The notes under the pieces were generated by a model. It saw only the letters and a program-made list of their open reading frames with translations, had not been told where the DNA came from and did no database searches. DNA of 64,000 nt. Origin: Nitzschia sp. DOCU1. Taxonomy: Eukaryota > Bacillariophyta > Bacillariophyceae > Bacillariales > Bacillariaceae. Location of the stretch: NCBI GenBank assembly GCA_951394045.1, contig OX595992.1, forward strand, positions 1,426,001 through 1,490,000, given 5' to 3'. A program made the translations under genes and the position numbers. This document shows, in pieces, positions 29,974 through 39,719 of the stretch (the stretch's first letter is position 1; each line of letters starts with the position of its first letter).

Positions 29974-32891
29974 AAAACGCACTATCGATCAGGATCTGGC
30001 AAGTCGTTGAGTTGGGGCGACGGGGTGACGGGGACGAAAAGGATTTTTGACCAAATTGTTCCATTTTCCGATGCAACAGAACAGACGCTTGACGATGTGG
30101 CCAAAGCCTTCCTGGAAAGGAGTAGAGCACCTCTCAAAAACAGCGCCTCGTCATCACCTGGGAGTCTGCCACCAGTACTTGCGTCCGATACCTTGACACG
30201 GACTCCTCCACTGAGGTACGTCGATTTGAGTGGGCTTCCAATCGCGATTCGTGGTGAGACGTCGATTCTAAAGACTAACAATACACTTTATTCTAGGACT
30301 ACCGAGAAAAGACCACCTTTATCAAACTCAGCTGGGCTTGCGACTGGACATGGACAGTTATTGCCGATTGGTGATGATAGCTGGAGCGAAAGTTCCAGAT
30401 CCCGGCAACAACATAGAAGAGGAGGCTCGCATGGAACAGTGATCAGCGTCCTGACCGCAGAGTCGTCCTCATCGGCTAGAAAGTTTTCGGGTTCTCGAAA
30501 TTTACCACCATCAGGGCGGCCGATGACGCCGGTGGAAAACCAACTGATGAACAAACTTCTGGCAAAAGCCTACAACAATAGGAGCAAATCAGCAGATCAA
30601 ATGTCCTACTCGGCATCCAGCGCTGGTACCAGCTTTGAGGCTTCATATACTTCCCGAAACAGTGAGTTGGATTTTAAACCACCTCGGCGAGTGGATGACA
30701 ATTCGAGTTTGGCATCGACTGAATATTCCGTTGAGCCAAGCGCTTCGGGTCGATCTGGAGAAAGTGGCGAAGAACTCAGCCCAGAGGAAAAGAAATTCAT
30801 TCGAATGTATTTCCAAGATCTTGAAGAAGAAAGAGTCGCGTTGATGAAGCAGTGGCGTGAGGAGTTCGAACAAGAGCAACGAGGCGACGCTTCGCTGACC
30901 GGAGTTGTTCAGAACATGAAAGACAAAGTGACTACCTGTACTTTTGGTCCCGTTTGGAAGTGTTTATCTTACGTGGAAGTGTTCATCGCCAACATGCCTT
31001 TGACAATCGGTGCCGTTGGTCTCAGCTGGGTCACACAAGGAGTCATCTGGTTCAAGTTCATGGGTGAGTTGATGGGAAATGAGGAATGAGGGTTACACCG
31101 ACTAGTGAAGTTGAACGGGTTATCTCACCATTCCGGATGTTACCTTACATATCCCACAGAGGAGAATATTGATGCGTGTACCACTGTGCGATTCAACTCT
31201 CCTCAATGCATCTACCCCGAGTTCCCTGGATGTTTTGTGTGCGATGTCACCAACCCTATTTATCACGGTGTGGTGACATTTCATTACTTTTGTCACATAG
31301 CCGCCTTTACTTGCTGCCTCCTTTTCCTGGCCAAATGTATCATCGCGTGGAGAGTCGTTGCTGACGAGTTGAGTAACCCTGCTACCTCCACTCCATGTGG
31401 GGTCGTCTGCATTACCATGATTTGCGTGTCGGCGGGTCGAGGGTTGGTTGGAGAGTTCTTTGTTGTTGCGACTTCCATCTTTCACGTTCTCCTGTCATTT
31501 TGGTTCTTGTATGTTGCCATTTACAAGTACCGCCTCTGGCCAGATCCTGGATGGTTCCCAAATACAGTCGGAATCGCGTATGCATCCGTCAAAACGTGGT
31601 TATACTTTCCCATCGCGGGACTTGGTATCATGGGAGTAAGTGTGATTGCAAAAGTTGAATGTTAGTGTTTTCGTCCGATGAACCACTAAATGTTTTCCCC
31701 GGCTACTTTCAGCTATGTATGGCATATCTCTTTGCAATTTTTCCCGTGGCGTAAGTTCTGAAGAACTATCTTGTGTCATGGGCGCGCCAACGCAACTCAT
31801 CCTGCGCTTACCTTCTTACCTCTGACAGAATGTATCGTGCCATTTACAATCACAAGATTGCGGCTCCAGTCTGTTTTATAAGTCTTTCAGCGCCTTCCAT
31901 CACCATGTATGCCATGACCATCATGGCCCAGTCACGCCCATCGGGAGAAGCAATGATAGAATCGGATCCTGCCTTTGCAAGCCGCTGGAAGGAGCTTCAT
32001 CGCGAGTATTACATGCCAGTCCAACATGGCATGATGATACTCTCGTTGATAGGATTCATCGCAAGTTTATATTGTTTGTGGACTCGGTGGCCACAGTTCA
32101 AGCTCAAGGCATTCAGTCCGGCGCACATGGCCTTTATTTTCCCCATTTTGTCTCACACCAACGCCGTCCAGGCCTATCGAGCAGGTTTCGATTCATTTTC
32201 GAACGATCCTCCTGGGAGTCCCTTCCGCGTCATCTTGTATTGCTATTGGTTGACATGCCTGGTGATCGGTACCATTCTGAATCTGGTCTTTACGTACAAC
32301 TACGTCAGTCGATTACCGAAATGGACCAAAATCAGCGAAGCCCTCTTTTTGGGAGACACAGACGAGATTCCTCCTTCGCCCAGCCATACTCTGGTTCACG
32401 AAATGATGTCGGTGGGATCCTACATGACGCCAGAACGAGGCCGCCGCCGCCGTAATAGTGGTATTCCCCACGAAATCCTTGGTAATTTTACGAGTCCTGC
32501 TGTCTTGCAAGCCAATGAAGCCGGTGCTTTGATCCGCGTTCGACGCGGCACGGAAGATTACGAACACTATGGTCCCTATGTCCGCACCCGCAACGTATCG
32601 TCACTCGGCTTTGATTTGACCATGACATCGGAAGAATTACGACAAGAGCATGCCGAGTTATTGCATTGGGTCGCCACGAATGCCCCTCGAACGAGACATC
32701 GCACATTGAGTATTCCTCAAATGTTTAAACTTCGTAGTAGTGACGGCGATGACGAAGAGGCAGGAGGCCACCACGGTATCTATGGTACGTTTCATTGTGA
32801 GGAGGCTGCAGAGCGACAAGCTCCACACAGATCCGATTCATCGACAAGAAATCATCAACGGTCTCAAACTTGGGGGGCTTCGCCGGTGTAG
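29974..32891 (+). CDS. SLAC1/TDT-type anion channel or dicarboxylate transporter, multi-exon
   Basis: Exons end and begin as follows: first exon to 31063, then 31160-31635, 31713-31750 (only 38 nt) and 31829-32891; the introns are GT-AG of 77-96 nt and all phases agree. The first frame is open from 29974 but has no ATG before about residue 170, so the true start lies in an unseen upstream exon or behind an indel. About 300 disordered residues with a charged coiled segment (LEEERVALMKQWREEFEQE) precede roughly ten membrane helices. DPGWFPNTVGIAYASVKTWL and the TM-loop IIAWRVVADELSNPATS resemble the tellurite-resistance/dicarboxylate transporter (TDT) family that includes SLAC1 anion channels and Mae1. 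A hydrophilic C-terminal tail of about 200 residues follows. Substrate is unknown. Confidence 0.7.
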
Positions 32892-33019
32892 ATCTACCGC
32901 TATTCAATCAATGTTTGTTTTCTAGTACGAATACTGTTTCAAGCCTTTTCTGTATGCAAAATGCTTTATACGTATGGGTTTGCGCTACTCCTTGTATGTT
33001 TCTCTCCTGATAATGTCCA

Positions 33020-34375
33020 TTACAAGTAGAGACCTTCCGGAATGTTACCCTTTTTGCGATACAAAGCCTTTTCTTTTGCCTTGACAAAGTCTTCCTGACA
33101 AACTTTCATACGGCGCTCTCGCAACGCAAGCATACCCGCCTCAGTACAAACTGCCTTAATATCGGCCCCACTAAGTTCATCCTTGGCCATGACAAACTTT
33201 TCTAGATCCACATCTTCCGCCAACGTCATTTTGTTGGTGTGGATATTGAAAATGTGTCGCTTCGTCTTGGTGTCCGGCAGAGGGAATTCAATCTTGCGGT
33301 CAATACGTCCAGGACGGATCAGGGCAGGATCCAATGACTCGATTCGATTGGTGGCCATGATGACCTTGACGTCCCCGCGTTCATCGAAACCATCCAGTTG
33401 ATTCAATAGTTCCAACATGGTACGTTGAATCTCACGAGTACCACCACTCGAAGACTCATAACGCTTGCTACCTACAGCGTCAATCTCGTCAATAAAGACA
33501 ATCGTGGGACTCAAATCATCCGCCACGCGGAAGAGTTCCCGTACAAGCTTGGGACCGTCTCCTAGGTACTTTTGAATCAACTCGGATCCCACCACGCGCA
33601 AGAACGTAGCAGACGTTTGATTCGCCACTGCCTTTGCGAGCAGAGTCTTTCCCGTACCAGGTTCTCCGTAAAGAATCACACCCTTGGGGGGTTTGATTCC
33701 GATATCTTCATAGAGCTCTGGGTGCGCCAGTGGCAGCTCCACGGCTTCTTTGATCTCTTGGATCTGATCCTCCAGACCTCCGATATCGGCATAGGTTTCC
33801 AGTGGCGCCTTTTCCACTTTCATCACACTGACCATGGGATCTGTGTCATCTGCTAGAATTCCTACCACACTCATTGTCTTATTGTGCAGCAAGACGGAGC
33901 ATCCGGGATCCAGCAAATCTTGATTGACGCTGCTCAAAATGTTCACATAGTACTCGGGACCCACACTGGAACTGACAATAGCGTGATTGTCATCAATCAG
34001 TTCCTCCAGATTACCGACTCCCAGAGGAGATCCACGCAGCTCTTCGAGCTTTTCGCGTTCTTCCTGATCACGCTCTTCATGTGGCTTGAAGACTTCATGA
34101 TTTCGAATAAACTCTTCTTCCATCAGCAGATAATCTTTGACTCGTTCGAGTTTGAGTAAACGCAATTTACACTTTGAAGTCGGCACTATAGTGGGCGTCT
34201 TGTTCAACCCACTAGGTCCCTTTCGGCGGCGTCGACGTCCTTGACGATTGGAAGGCCGGGGTTCAAAGCGCTTCTTTTTCTTCTTCTTGCCATCGTCGCC
34301 GTTTTCATTTTTGCGATCGCCGCTGGGGGGAGGGCCGGCACCGCCCTCGCCCATGCCTCCTGGCATATTTCCCAT
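33020..34375 (-). CDS. RPT2: 26S proteasome regulatory ATPase subunit RPT2 (PSMC1)
   Basis: The frame opens at 34480, but the ATG at 34375 gives the family's N-terminus: MGNMPGG, with Gly at position 2 as in the N-myristoylated RPT2 of other eukaryotes; the product is 451 residues. A Lys/Arg-rich linker, an OB domain, and an AAA+ module follow, with Walker [14 protein letters not shown], Walker [13 protein letters not shown] and the second region [15 protein letters not shown]. The protein ends GLYL, the HbYX-type tail with which RPT2 opens the 20S gate. It works in the proteasome base in nucleus and cytosol. The gene diverges from the ascorbate peroxidase gene. It is very highly conserved; a similar subunit (RPT1, RPT3 and so on) is unlikely given both termini. 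Confidence 0.97.
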   Translation of the reverse strand: MGNMPGGMGEGGAGPPPSGDRKNENGDDGKKKKKKRFEPRPSNRQGRRRRRKGPSGLNKTPTIVPTSKCKLRLLKLERVKDYLLMEEEFIRNHEVFKPHEERDQEEREKLEELRGSPLGVGNLEELIDDNHAIVSSSVGPEYYVNILSSVNQDLLDPGCSVLLHNKTMSVVGILADDTDPMVSVMKVEKAPLETYADIGGLEDQIQEIKEAVELPLAHPELYEDIGIKPPKGVILYGEPGTGKTLLAKAVANQTSATFLRVVGSELIQKYLGDGPKLVRELFRVADDLSPTIVFIDEIDAVGSKRYESSSGGTREIQRTMLELLNQLDGFDERGDVKVIMATNRIESLDPALIRPGRIDRKIEFPLPDTKTKRHIFNIHTNKMTLAEDVDLEKFVMAKDELSGADIKAVCTEAGMLALRERRMKVCQEDFVKAKEKALYRKKGNIPEGLYL

Positions 34376-34893
34376 GTTGCTAAAGGGTGTAGATTGACGT
34401 TTCAAAAAACGACAAGAAACAAAGCAAGGCTGTAGGTGTAACTCTCGTGGATCGATGAGAGAGACAATGCCACACGGCAACGATCAAAAGGGCGTCATCG
34501 TCGCGAGCTGTTCGAGGCCATCGCGATGGAAGGCGAGCGATCGGTACCGAAGGCTTGGATTTGGGACTAAGAAAGTACATTGAGTCGCTTTGGTCGGATC
34601 AGTTTGAAAGATAGGTAGCTACATAGATCATAGGCATAAATACAAATCATGATGCCAACATGCTGGCGCGCTGACACCTGGAAGCGGATTGGTGGAATCT
34701 TCTTTTCCCATTCGTGGATCATCCATCAACGCTTTCGTCCACAAGGAACATCATCGATCCGTCGGAATAGGTATTGGATACACCACCAGGTAAATTTTGG
34801 ATCCAAACATCAATCGGCGTGAGAACACTCCGATAAGATATCCAATAAGAGCCACTACACACATAATTCCGACAAAGATCACTACCAACCACC
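34376..34893. promoter_or_regulatory. Divergent promoter region of RPT2 and ascorbate peroxidase
   Basis: This 518 bp interval lies between the divergent starts. The minus-strand frame extends to 34480 in RPT2 phase, but that part is not expected to be translated. No other feature is visible. Confidence 0.45.
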
Positions 34894-36032
34894 ATGATTC
34901 CTCGTTCAGCAGCTCTTTTCTTGGCCATTGGTCTCTCGTCGTTCACCCACCAACAGGGTACTACTCTGGCGTTTGTTCCTTCTCAGCAGTCGGCACGAGC
35001 CGCCAATGTGGAGTTGTCTGCCAAGTTGGATCGCCGCGCCTTTGTGGCAGCTGGAAGCTTGGCTTCCCTCTCGGTCTTCCTTCCCTTGCCAGCACCCGCC
35101 AACGCCGCTTCCACTGTCGACTATAAGGCTGTCTCGCAAGACATTGCAGATTTGGTCAAGGCCAACCCGGACTGGGGACCCACCTTGGTGAGACTGGCAT
35201 GGCACTCGTCGGGAACTTACGACAAAATGACCAAGACGGGTGGAAGTGGCGGTGGCACGATTCGCTTTAAAGAGGAACTAGTACATGGAGGCAATGCCGG
35301 ATTGGCAGATACCGCTGTCAAGTGGATGGAACCTGTCTATCAGAAATACAAGGATCAAGGATTGAGTTATGCCGACTTGTACACACTCGCTGGAGGTACG
35401 TATGGGGTCGATTCAACAAAACAAATCGTATTGTTCCAATTTCCCTAAATTGTTTCGCTCGTATCATCTATTCTCTTCACGTAATAGTAACGGCTATCAA
35501 AACCATGAGCGGTCCGACCATTGGTTGGAGCAGTGGACGAGTCGACGAAATGGACCCATCCGCCGTCACCCCCGACGGTCGTCTACCCAACGCGGACAGT
35601 GGACCTCCTGGAGCGGATCCTTCGGATGCGGATCATTTGCGCAGTATTTTCTACCGCATGGGTTTCAATGATCAGGAAATCGTCATCTTGTCGGGCGCCC
35701 ACGCTCTTGGCCGATGCCACACTACCGCCTCGGGCTACGATGGTCCCTGGACCCCGACTCCCACGACATTTACCAATGCCTATTTTACTCTTTTGCAGAA
35801 TTTGGACTGGAAGAAGAAAGAGTGGGAAGGTCCTTACCAGTATGTGGCGGGACCAAAGGGGAGTCTGATGATGTTGCCCAGTGATTTGGTGTTGGTGCAA
35901 GACAAAAAGTTCTTGAAGTGGGTCAAGGTCTATGGCCAAGATGCGGCCAAGTTCAATACAGACTTTGCCAAGGCCTTTCAAAAGTTGGAAGAATTGGGAA
36001 CTTCGGGTTTGACTCCCACTGAATGGGCTTGA
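34894..36032 (+). CDS. Plastid-targeted ascorbate peroxidase (class I haem peroxidase)
   Basis: Exon 1 is 34894-35395 and exon 2 35488-36032 (92 nt intron, GTACGT to AATAG), giving 348 residues; the join restores the family motif LAGVTAIKTMSGP. Residues 1-26 are a signal peptide (RSAALFLAIGLSSF) followed by LAFVPS, which resembles the ASAFAP-type junction of diatom plastid preproteins. A second hydrophobic stretch after a twin arginine (RRAFVAAGSLASLSVFLP, then APANA) suggests onward thylakoid-lumen transfer. The distal site is Arg100, Trp103, His104 (VRLAWHSSGTYD), and the proximal His is near 239 (ILSGAHALGRCH). The enzyme would reduce hydrogen peroxide with ascorbate. Ascorbate rather than cytochrome c as donor is inferred from length and motif. 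Confidence 0.92.
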
Positions 36033-36483
36033 AAAGGCGAATGAATACCACAGCGCCACGACAACAGAATACTCATGAAAGATGATCTGAGCAACAAAGC
36101 TCCCCCTACATACATACAAGATACAAACCGCAATGTGTTGAGAAACTCTAAAATAAACTCTCAACGGTTTAATCGCTCTCTAGAAGTGTTGTAGCTTTGT
36201 TTCCAAATGCGGCGACCCAAGCCACTATCGTACGGGCGGACGTTTGCTAGAGCGAAAACGGTGCAGAACGAGTGGGGTCGACTCCTTTGACCGAAAATTG
36301 ACTAAATCGACTACACCGTTCGATTTGGTTCCACCGCGATCCATCGCGTGTGTGGCGTTATTGTTCTCGTTGTCATCGCATTCGACGGCAACCAAAGCGA
36401 GATTCCTTTCGATTGCTTTCGTTTGCATTACTATACAAAAAAGACCCGACTGTCATAGAGAAAGGCAAAATATTCGACACAAC
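36033..36483. other. Intergenic region
   Basis: This 451 bp region holds the peroxidase 3' end (a possible AATAAA poly(A) signal near 36150) and the NPL4 promoter. The NPL4 frame is open here from 36244 but is not expected to be coding. Confidence 0.45.
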
Positions 36484-37905
36484 ATGTTGATTCGCGTTCG
36501 ATCCAATGTGGGTGTTTGGCGTGTCGATGGTTTGGACGAATCCACGGCAACGACAGACGACGTGTTGGCGGGCATTGCCAAGACACGACCACATGTAGTC
36601 TATGAAAAACCGTTCAGCACGGACCCGGCTTGTAACACTCCAGTAGACACCACTCAAACATTGAGTGCACAAGGATTACGACATGGGAGTATGATTCATT
36701 GTCGTGTCGATCCATCGTCTTGTGTGGATGTGACAGCACCTGCGTCAGCAGCTGGGGAATCCGAGCCAGTGGAAGGTGGCGGCGGCGGCGAGGCTGCTTC
36801 TGTCAACACTGGCAATATGAGACGAGTAATTGACAAGGACGGAACTATCAAATTAGTTCCAAGCAATGAAGTGCGTAAGGATGGTGATGACAAGGGCTTT
36901 CGAAAAGGAATGCTGGCTCTGCGCGATATCAAAATGGCCTGGACTCTGAATGAATTTGTTGCCATGGATTCGCAATACGAATTCAAAATCAAGAGACAAG
37001 AATCGGCGATTTGTCAACAAGTCAGTTTGGACACTCCTAGCGCTAGTGATTTTCAAGCCTATTTACAGCGATTTCAATTTCAGCGCAAACGATTTGGATT
37101 CTTGTATGGCAAGTTTGTGGAGAGTGAAGATGGACAGGAAAAGAAGGCGCTGGTCGAAGCCATTTACGAGCCGCCACAAGAGCCGGATCCAGATGCAGCG
37201 GAAGGATTTGAACAGCTTGAAGATCCACTAGAGGAAACCGTCGAACAGATTGCGGCGCTCTGTGGCCTCAAGAAGGTAGGATGGATCTTTGGACATGCTC
37301 CTCGAGAAAAGGGGCTAGTTTTGACTTCCGCCGAAATCATCATGGCTGCCGAACTACAGCTTGAAGCGGCGGGTGGCGTGGAAGAGACCCCTTTTGTTAC
37401 TGTTAAGGTCACGACGGGTAGCGATGGAAATGTTTCCATCGAAGCCTTTCAAGTTAGTCAACAATGCATGGCCATGGTTGCAGAAGAAGCACTGGAAATC
37501 GGACCAGACCCTGCCTTTTGCAATGTCAATGAAACTTTTACTGCCATTCAAGAAGGAAAGCCAAGCAAGACGGTTGAAAACAACTTCTTTTTGACTGTAG
37601 TACCTATTGTCCAGCACGTTTCGGAAACATTTGTGTCACAATTCCCTCGAATGAATCGAGATTTGGATGATCGAATGCCAAGCAAGGACGAATTGAAGCG
37701 ACAATTGTCCAAGAGTGGAACACAAGGTTGGACTTTTACAGATTTGCTGGCCGATTTTAATTTATTGATATTCCTGTCCAAGTTCTTGGATATCAATGCG
37801 GACTTTCCCAAGATTTGTCAGTCCGTTGTCGACAGGGAAGTCCCATTGGACGATGGCTACAAAATCATCATTGCATCCGTGGCTGGGCTAGATCGAGCGT
37901 ACTAA
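36484..37905 (+). CDS. NPL4: NPL4, cofactor of the CDC48/p97 segregase
   Basis: The ATG at 36484 gives 473 residues beginning MLIRVRSNVGVWRVDGLDES, the ubiquitin-like N-terminal domain of NPL4; an upstream in-frame ATG at 36244 would add 80 unrelated residues. The central MPN-like domain is clear (RFGFLYGKFVESEDG, EAIYEPPQE, VGWIFGHAPREKGLVLTSAE), followed by the helical C-terminal domain (VTVKVTTGSDGNVSIEAFQV, then EEALEIG). With UFD1, NPL4 recruits ubiquitinated proteins to CDC48 for unfolding before proteasomal degradation and in ER-associated degradation. The usual Cys-rich zinc-finger pairs before the MPN domain are not visible, and no C-terminal NZF finger is present (yeast Npl4 also lacks the latter). 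Confidence 0.93.
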   Translation: MLIRVRSNVGVWRVDGLDESTATTDDVLAGIAKTRPHVVYEKPFSTDPACNTPVDTTQTLSAQGLRHGSMIHCRVDPSSCVDVTAPASAAGESEPVEGGGGGEAASVNTGNMRRVIDKDGTIKLVPSNEVRKDGDDKGFRKGMLALRDIKMAWTLNEFVAMDSQYEFKIKRQESAICQQVSLDTPSASDFQAYLQRFQFQRKRFGFLYGKFVESEDGQEKKALVEAIYEPPQEPDPDAAEGFEQLEDPLEETVEQIAALCGLKKVGWIFGHAPREKGLVLTSAEIIMAAELQLEAAGGVEETPFVTVKVTTGSDGNVSIEAFQVSQQCMAMVAEEALEIGPDPAFCNVNETFTAIQEGKPSKTVENNFFLTVVPIVQHVSETFVSQFPRMNRDLDDRMPSKDELKRQLSKSGTQGWTFTDLLADFNLLIFLSKFLDINADFPKICQSVVDREVPLDDGYKIIIASVAGLDRAY

Positions 37906-38661
37906 ACGAGAGAAATATCTTAATTAGATGATGAATCTACAGCGTCGTGTGCTTAGCCGCTCTCTAGAGCAGCCACTATATAAAATCTTTAGGTTTCCTG
38001 GACTCTCGGCGTGCTGGTACCATTTGCCTCTGCTTCGTGGATCGATTTTCCTTGGCCACACTTGAGATGGCGGTTGCTAGTTTTCCTCACCATGTCGAAT
38101 CGCTGAGTAATCTACAGAACTACGGGAACTACAACTCCATGGATGACCACACATAGACACCCTTCTACCGAGATATCCTTTCTTTATCTTTGACTTATTA
38201 GATTCATTTTCCGAAGCCGGCCGGCCTTCTGTCCACGCCCGCCCGCTTTGTCCTTTTCCCAAAGACCGTCCTTCATTTTTCGAATCGATCGATGCGGCAT
38301 ACGCGTAGCTCAATGTAGCGATGTGATAATCGCTCGTCCAACCAAGTGAGTGTGAAACCATGACAAAAATGGGATACCGATGGCTGTAAAGCTGGAAGGA
38401 AGAGCATTTCTGCCGACGACCACTATGGAATGGTTTCTGTTTCGGTTGCCATCAGGATTTGCCCGTCGGGTTCGCGTCATTCGAAAAATGAGAACGCCAT
38501 CACAAACATTGACACGCGCCATGATGTTGCCCATTTTGCTTCCCAAAAATGCATGTGGCCCCCATAACACGACAACATCATCACCAATCTCATCACCCTT
38601 TCTACTTTGATACGGCGGCATACCAACTAGCTACGCAAGCAAAAGAAGCAAACAACACAAT
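37906..38661. other. Intergenic region
   Basis: A 756 bp interval between NPL4 and the DUF6824-like gene, both on the plus strand. An ACTATATAAAATC TATA-like site lies near 37975. ORFs are short and overlap in antisense. Confidence 0.45.
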
Positions 38662-39276
38662 ATGGTCCATCATCATCACCACCATCGCCGCCACGGTCAC
38701 CACCACGACGAAGAAGTTCCACCCCCGACCGACAACGATATCCTTTTTGGCAAGGCCGATCATCCCGGTACCGTCCAGTTTCACCATATATGTCAAGGAG
38801 CCGTCCTACAATATCCAGACTCAGATTATGGTACTGAAATCTACTCGGCCATCCACCGGCCGATCAAAAAGGGCCAGCATCGATTGTTTATGTACTCCAA
38901 GAAACGCGGTCAGTGGATTTTGGCAGGCAAGAAATCCAGGAATCGATACTTTGAGAAGGAATTCAACCGTATCAAACACAAACATTTGATAGTTACGGAA
39001 GAGTCGGATCATCATTCCCAGACGGAAGAACATGAATCTGATCACAGTTCTACTCAGCACCACGAGGCAGCAGTCGACATTGAAATGGGACAGACTGGCA
39101 CGAAAACGACATTAGCTGACAAAGTTATCAAGGCAAATGGACAGAAAGTGCAAGAATTTTCCATTTTGGCGGTCGTTTCCAAATACAAGAGTTGGCTGGT
39201 CGTTTTCTTTGTCATGGCGTTGATGTTGGCTGGAGCAGTAGTAGCGATTGTGACTGCTGTCAATAGATACCCTTAG
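38662..39276 (+). CDS. DUF6824-like protein with His-rich N-terminus and C-terminal membrane anchor
   Basis: A 204-residue single-exon protein. It begins with MVHHHHHHRRHGHHHDEE, a natural polyhistidine run. Residues about 22-105 match the diatom DUF6824 pattern: TDNDILFGKADHPGTVQFH, a GAVLQYPDSDYGTEIYSAIH helix region, RLFMYSKKRGQWILAGKK and a basic RYFEKEFNRIKHK end. This domain is common in diatom proteins, has unknown function, and is often thought to be regulatory. A hydrophobic segment at residues 178-200 (WLVVFFVMALMLAGAVVAIV) close to the end suggests a tail-anchored protein with its domain in the cytosol. The His run may bind Ni, Zn or Cu (inference). Confidence 0.75.
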   Translation: MVHHHHHHRRHGHHHDEEVPPPTDNDILFGKADHPGTVQFHHICQGAVLQYPDSDYGTEIYSAIHRPIKKGQHRLFMYSKKRGQWILAGKKSRNRYFEKEFNRIKHKHLIVTEESDHHSQTEEHESDHSSTQHHEAAVDIEMGQTGTKTTLADKVIKANGQKVQEFSILAVVSKYKSWLVVFFVMALMLAGAVVAIVTAVNRYP

Positions 39277-39719
39277 GACTATGACGGTTCAGGTAACAAT
39301 GTGGATTTGCGTATTTCTGCCGATGTCAATTGTATTGACGATTACGGTCCTCTCAAGCTGAACCATGCTCCAGCCGAACCTTTTCGAACGGCAAGGATCC
39401 AGGGGCTCCGTTGTTAATATACCGATGAGATTGGCATGTTTCAGTACTAAAATTTTCCATCAGAGTGAACCCGACCATCCCGGAACGTCTCAAGTTAATG
39501 TACTGGTTGGGACGTTGTCTAAACTAGCAGCAAACTTGGCCCATGTGCAGAACAATGAGTCGATCGGATCCCACCGTTTGCATGGTGCAACTGCCAATGA
39601 ACTAGGCTTTGAAGGGGCGTCGGTCGTGTGCCGGTTCGGCTCAATTGCCTCCAACCTATATAAATCGTACTACAGTAAAATCGTATATAATTTTCGGAAG
39701 GTATGATACGCTAGCTTTT
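39277..39719. other. Intergenic region between converging genes
   Basis: This 443 bp region separates the 3' ends of the DUF6824-like gene and SOF1. A 113-codon plus-strand frame is open (39365-39706) but has no protein-like features; a TATATAAAT motif lies near 39657. Confidence 0.4.

Noticed and set aside
31064..31105. 42 nt intron in the transporter gene using a CTAG acceptor
   Set aside because: A better acceptor (ATCCCACAG, ending 31159) keeps the frame and gives an intron of normal length.
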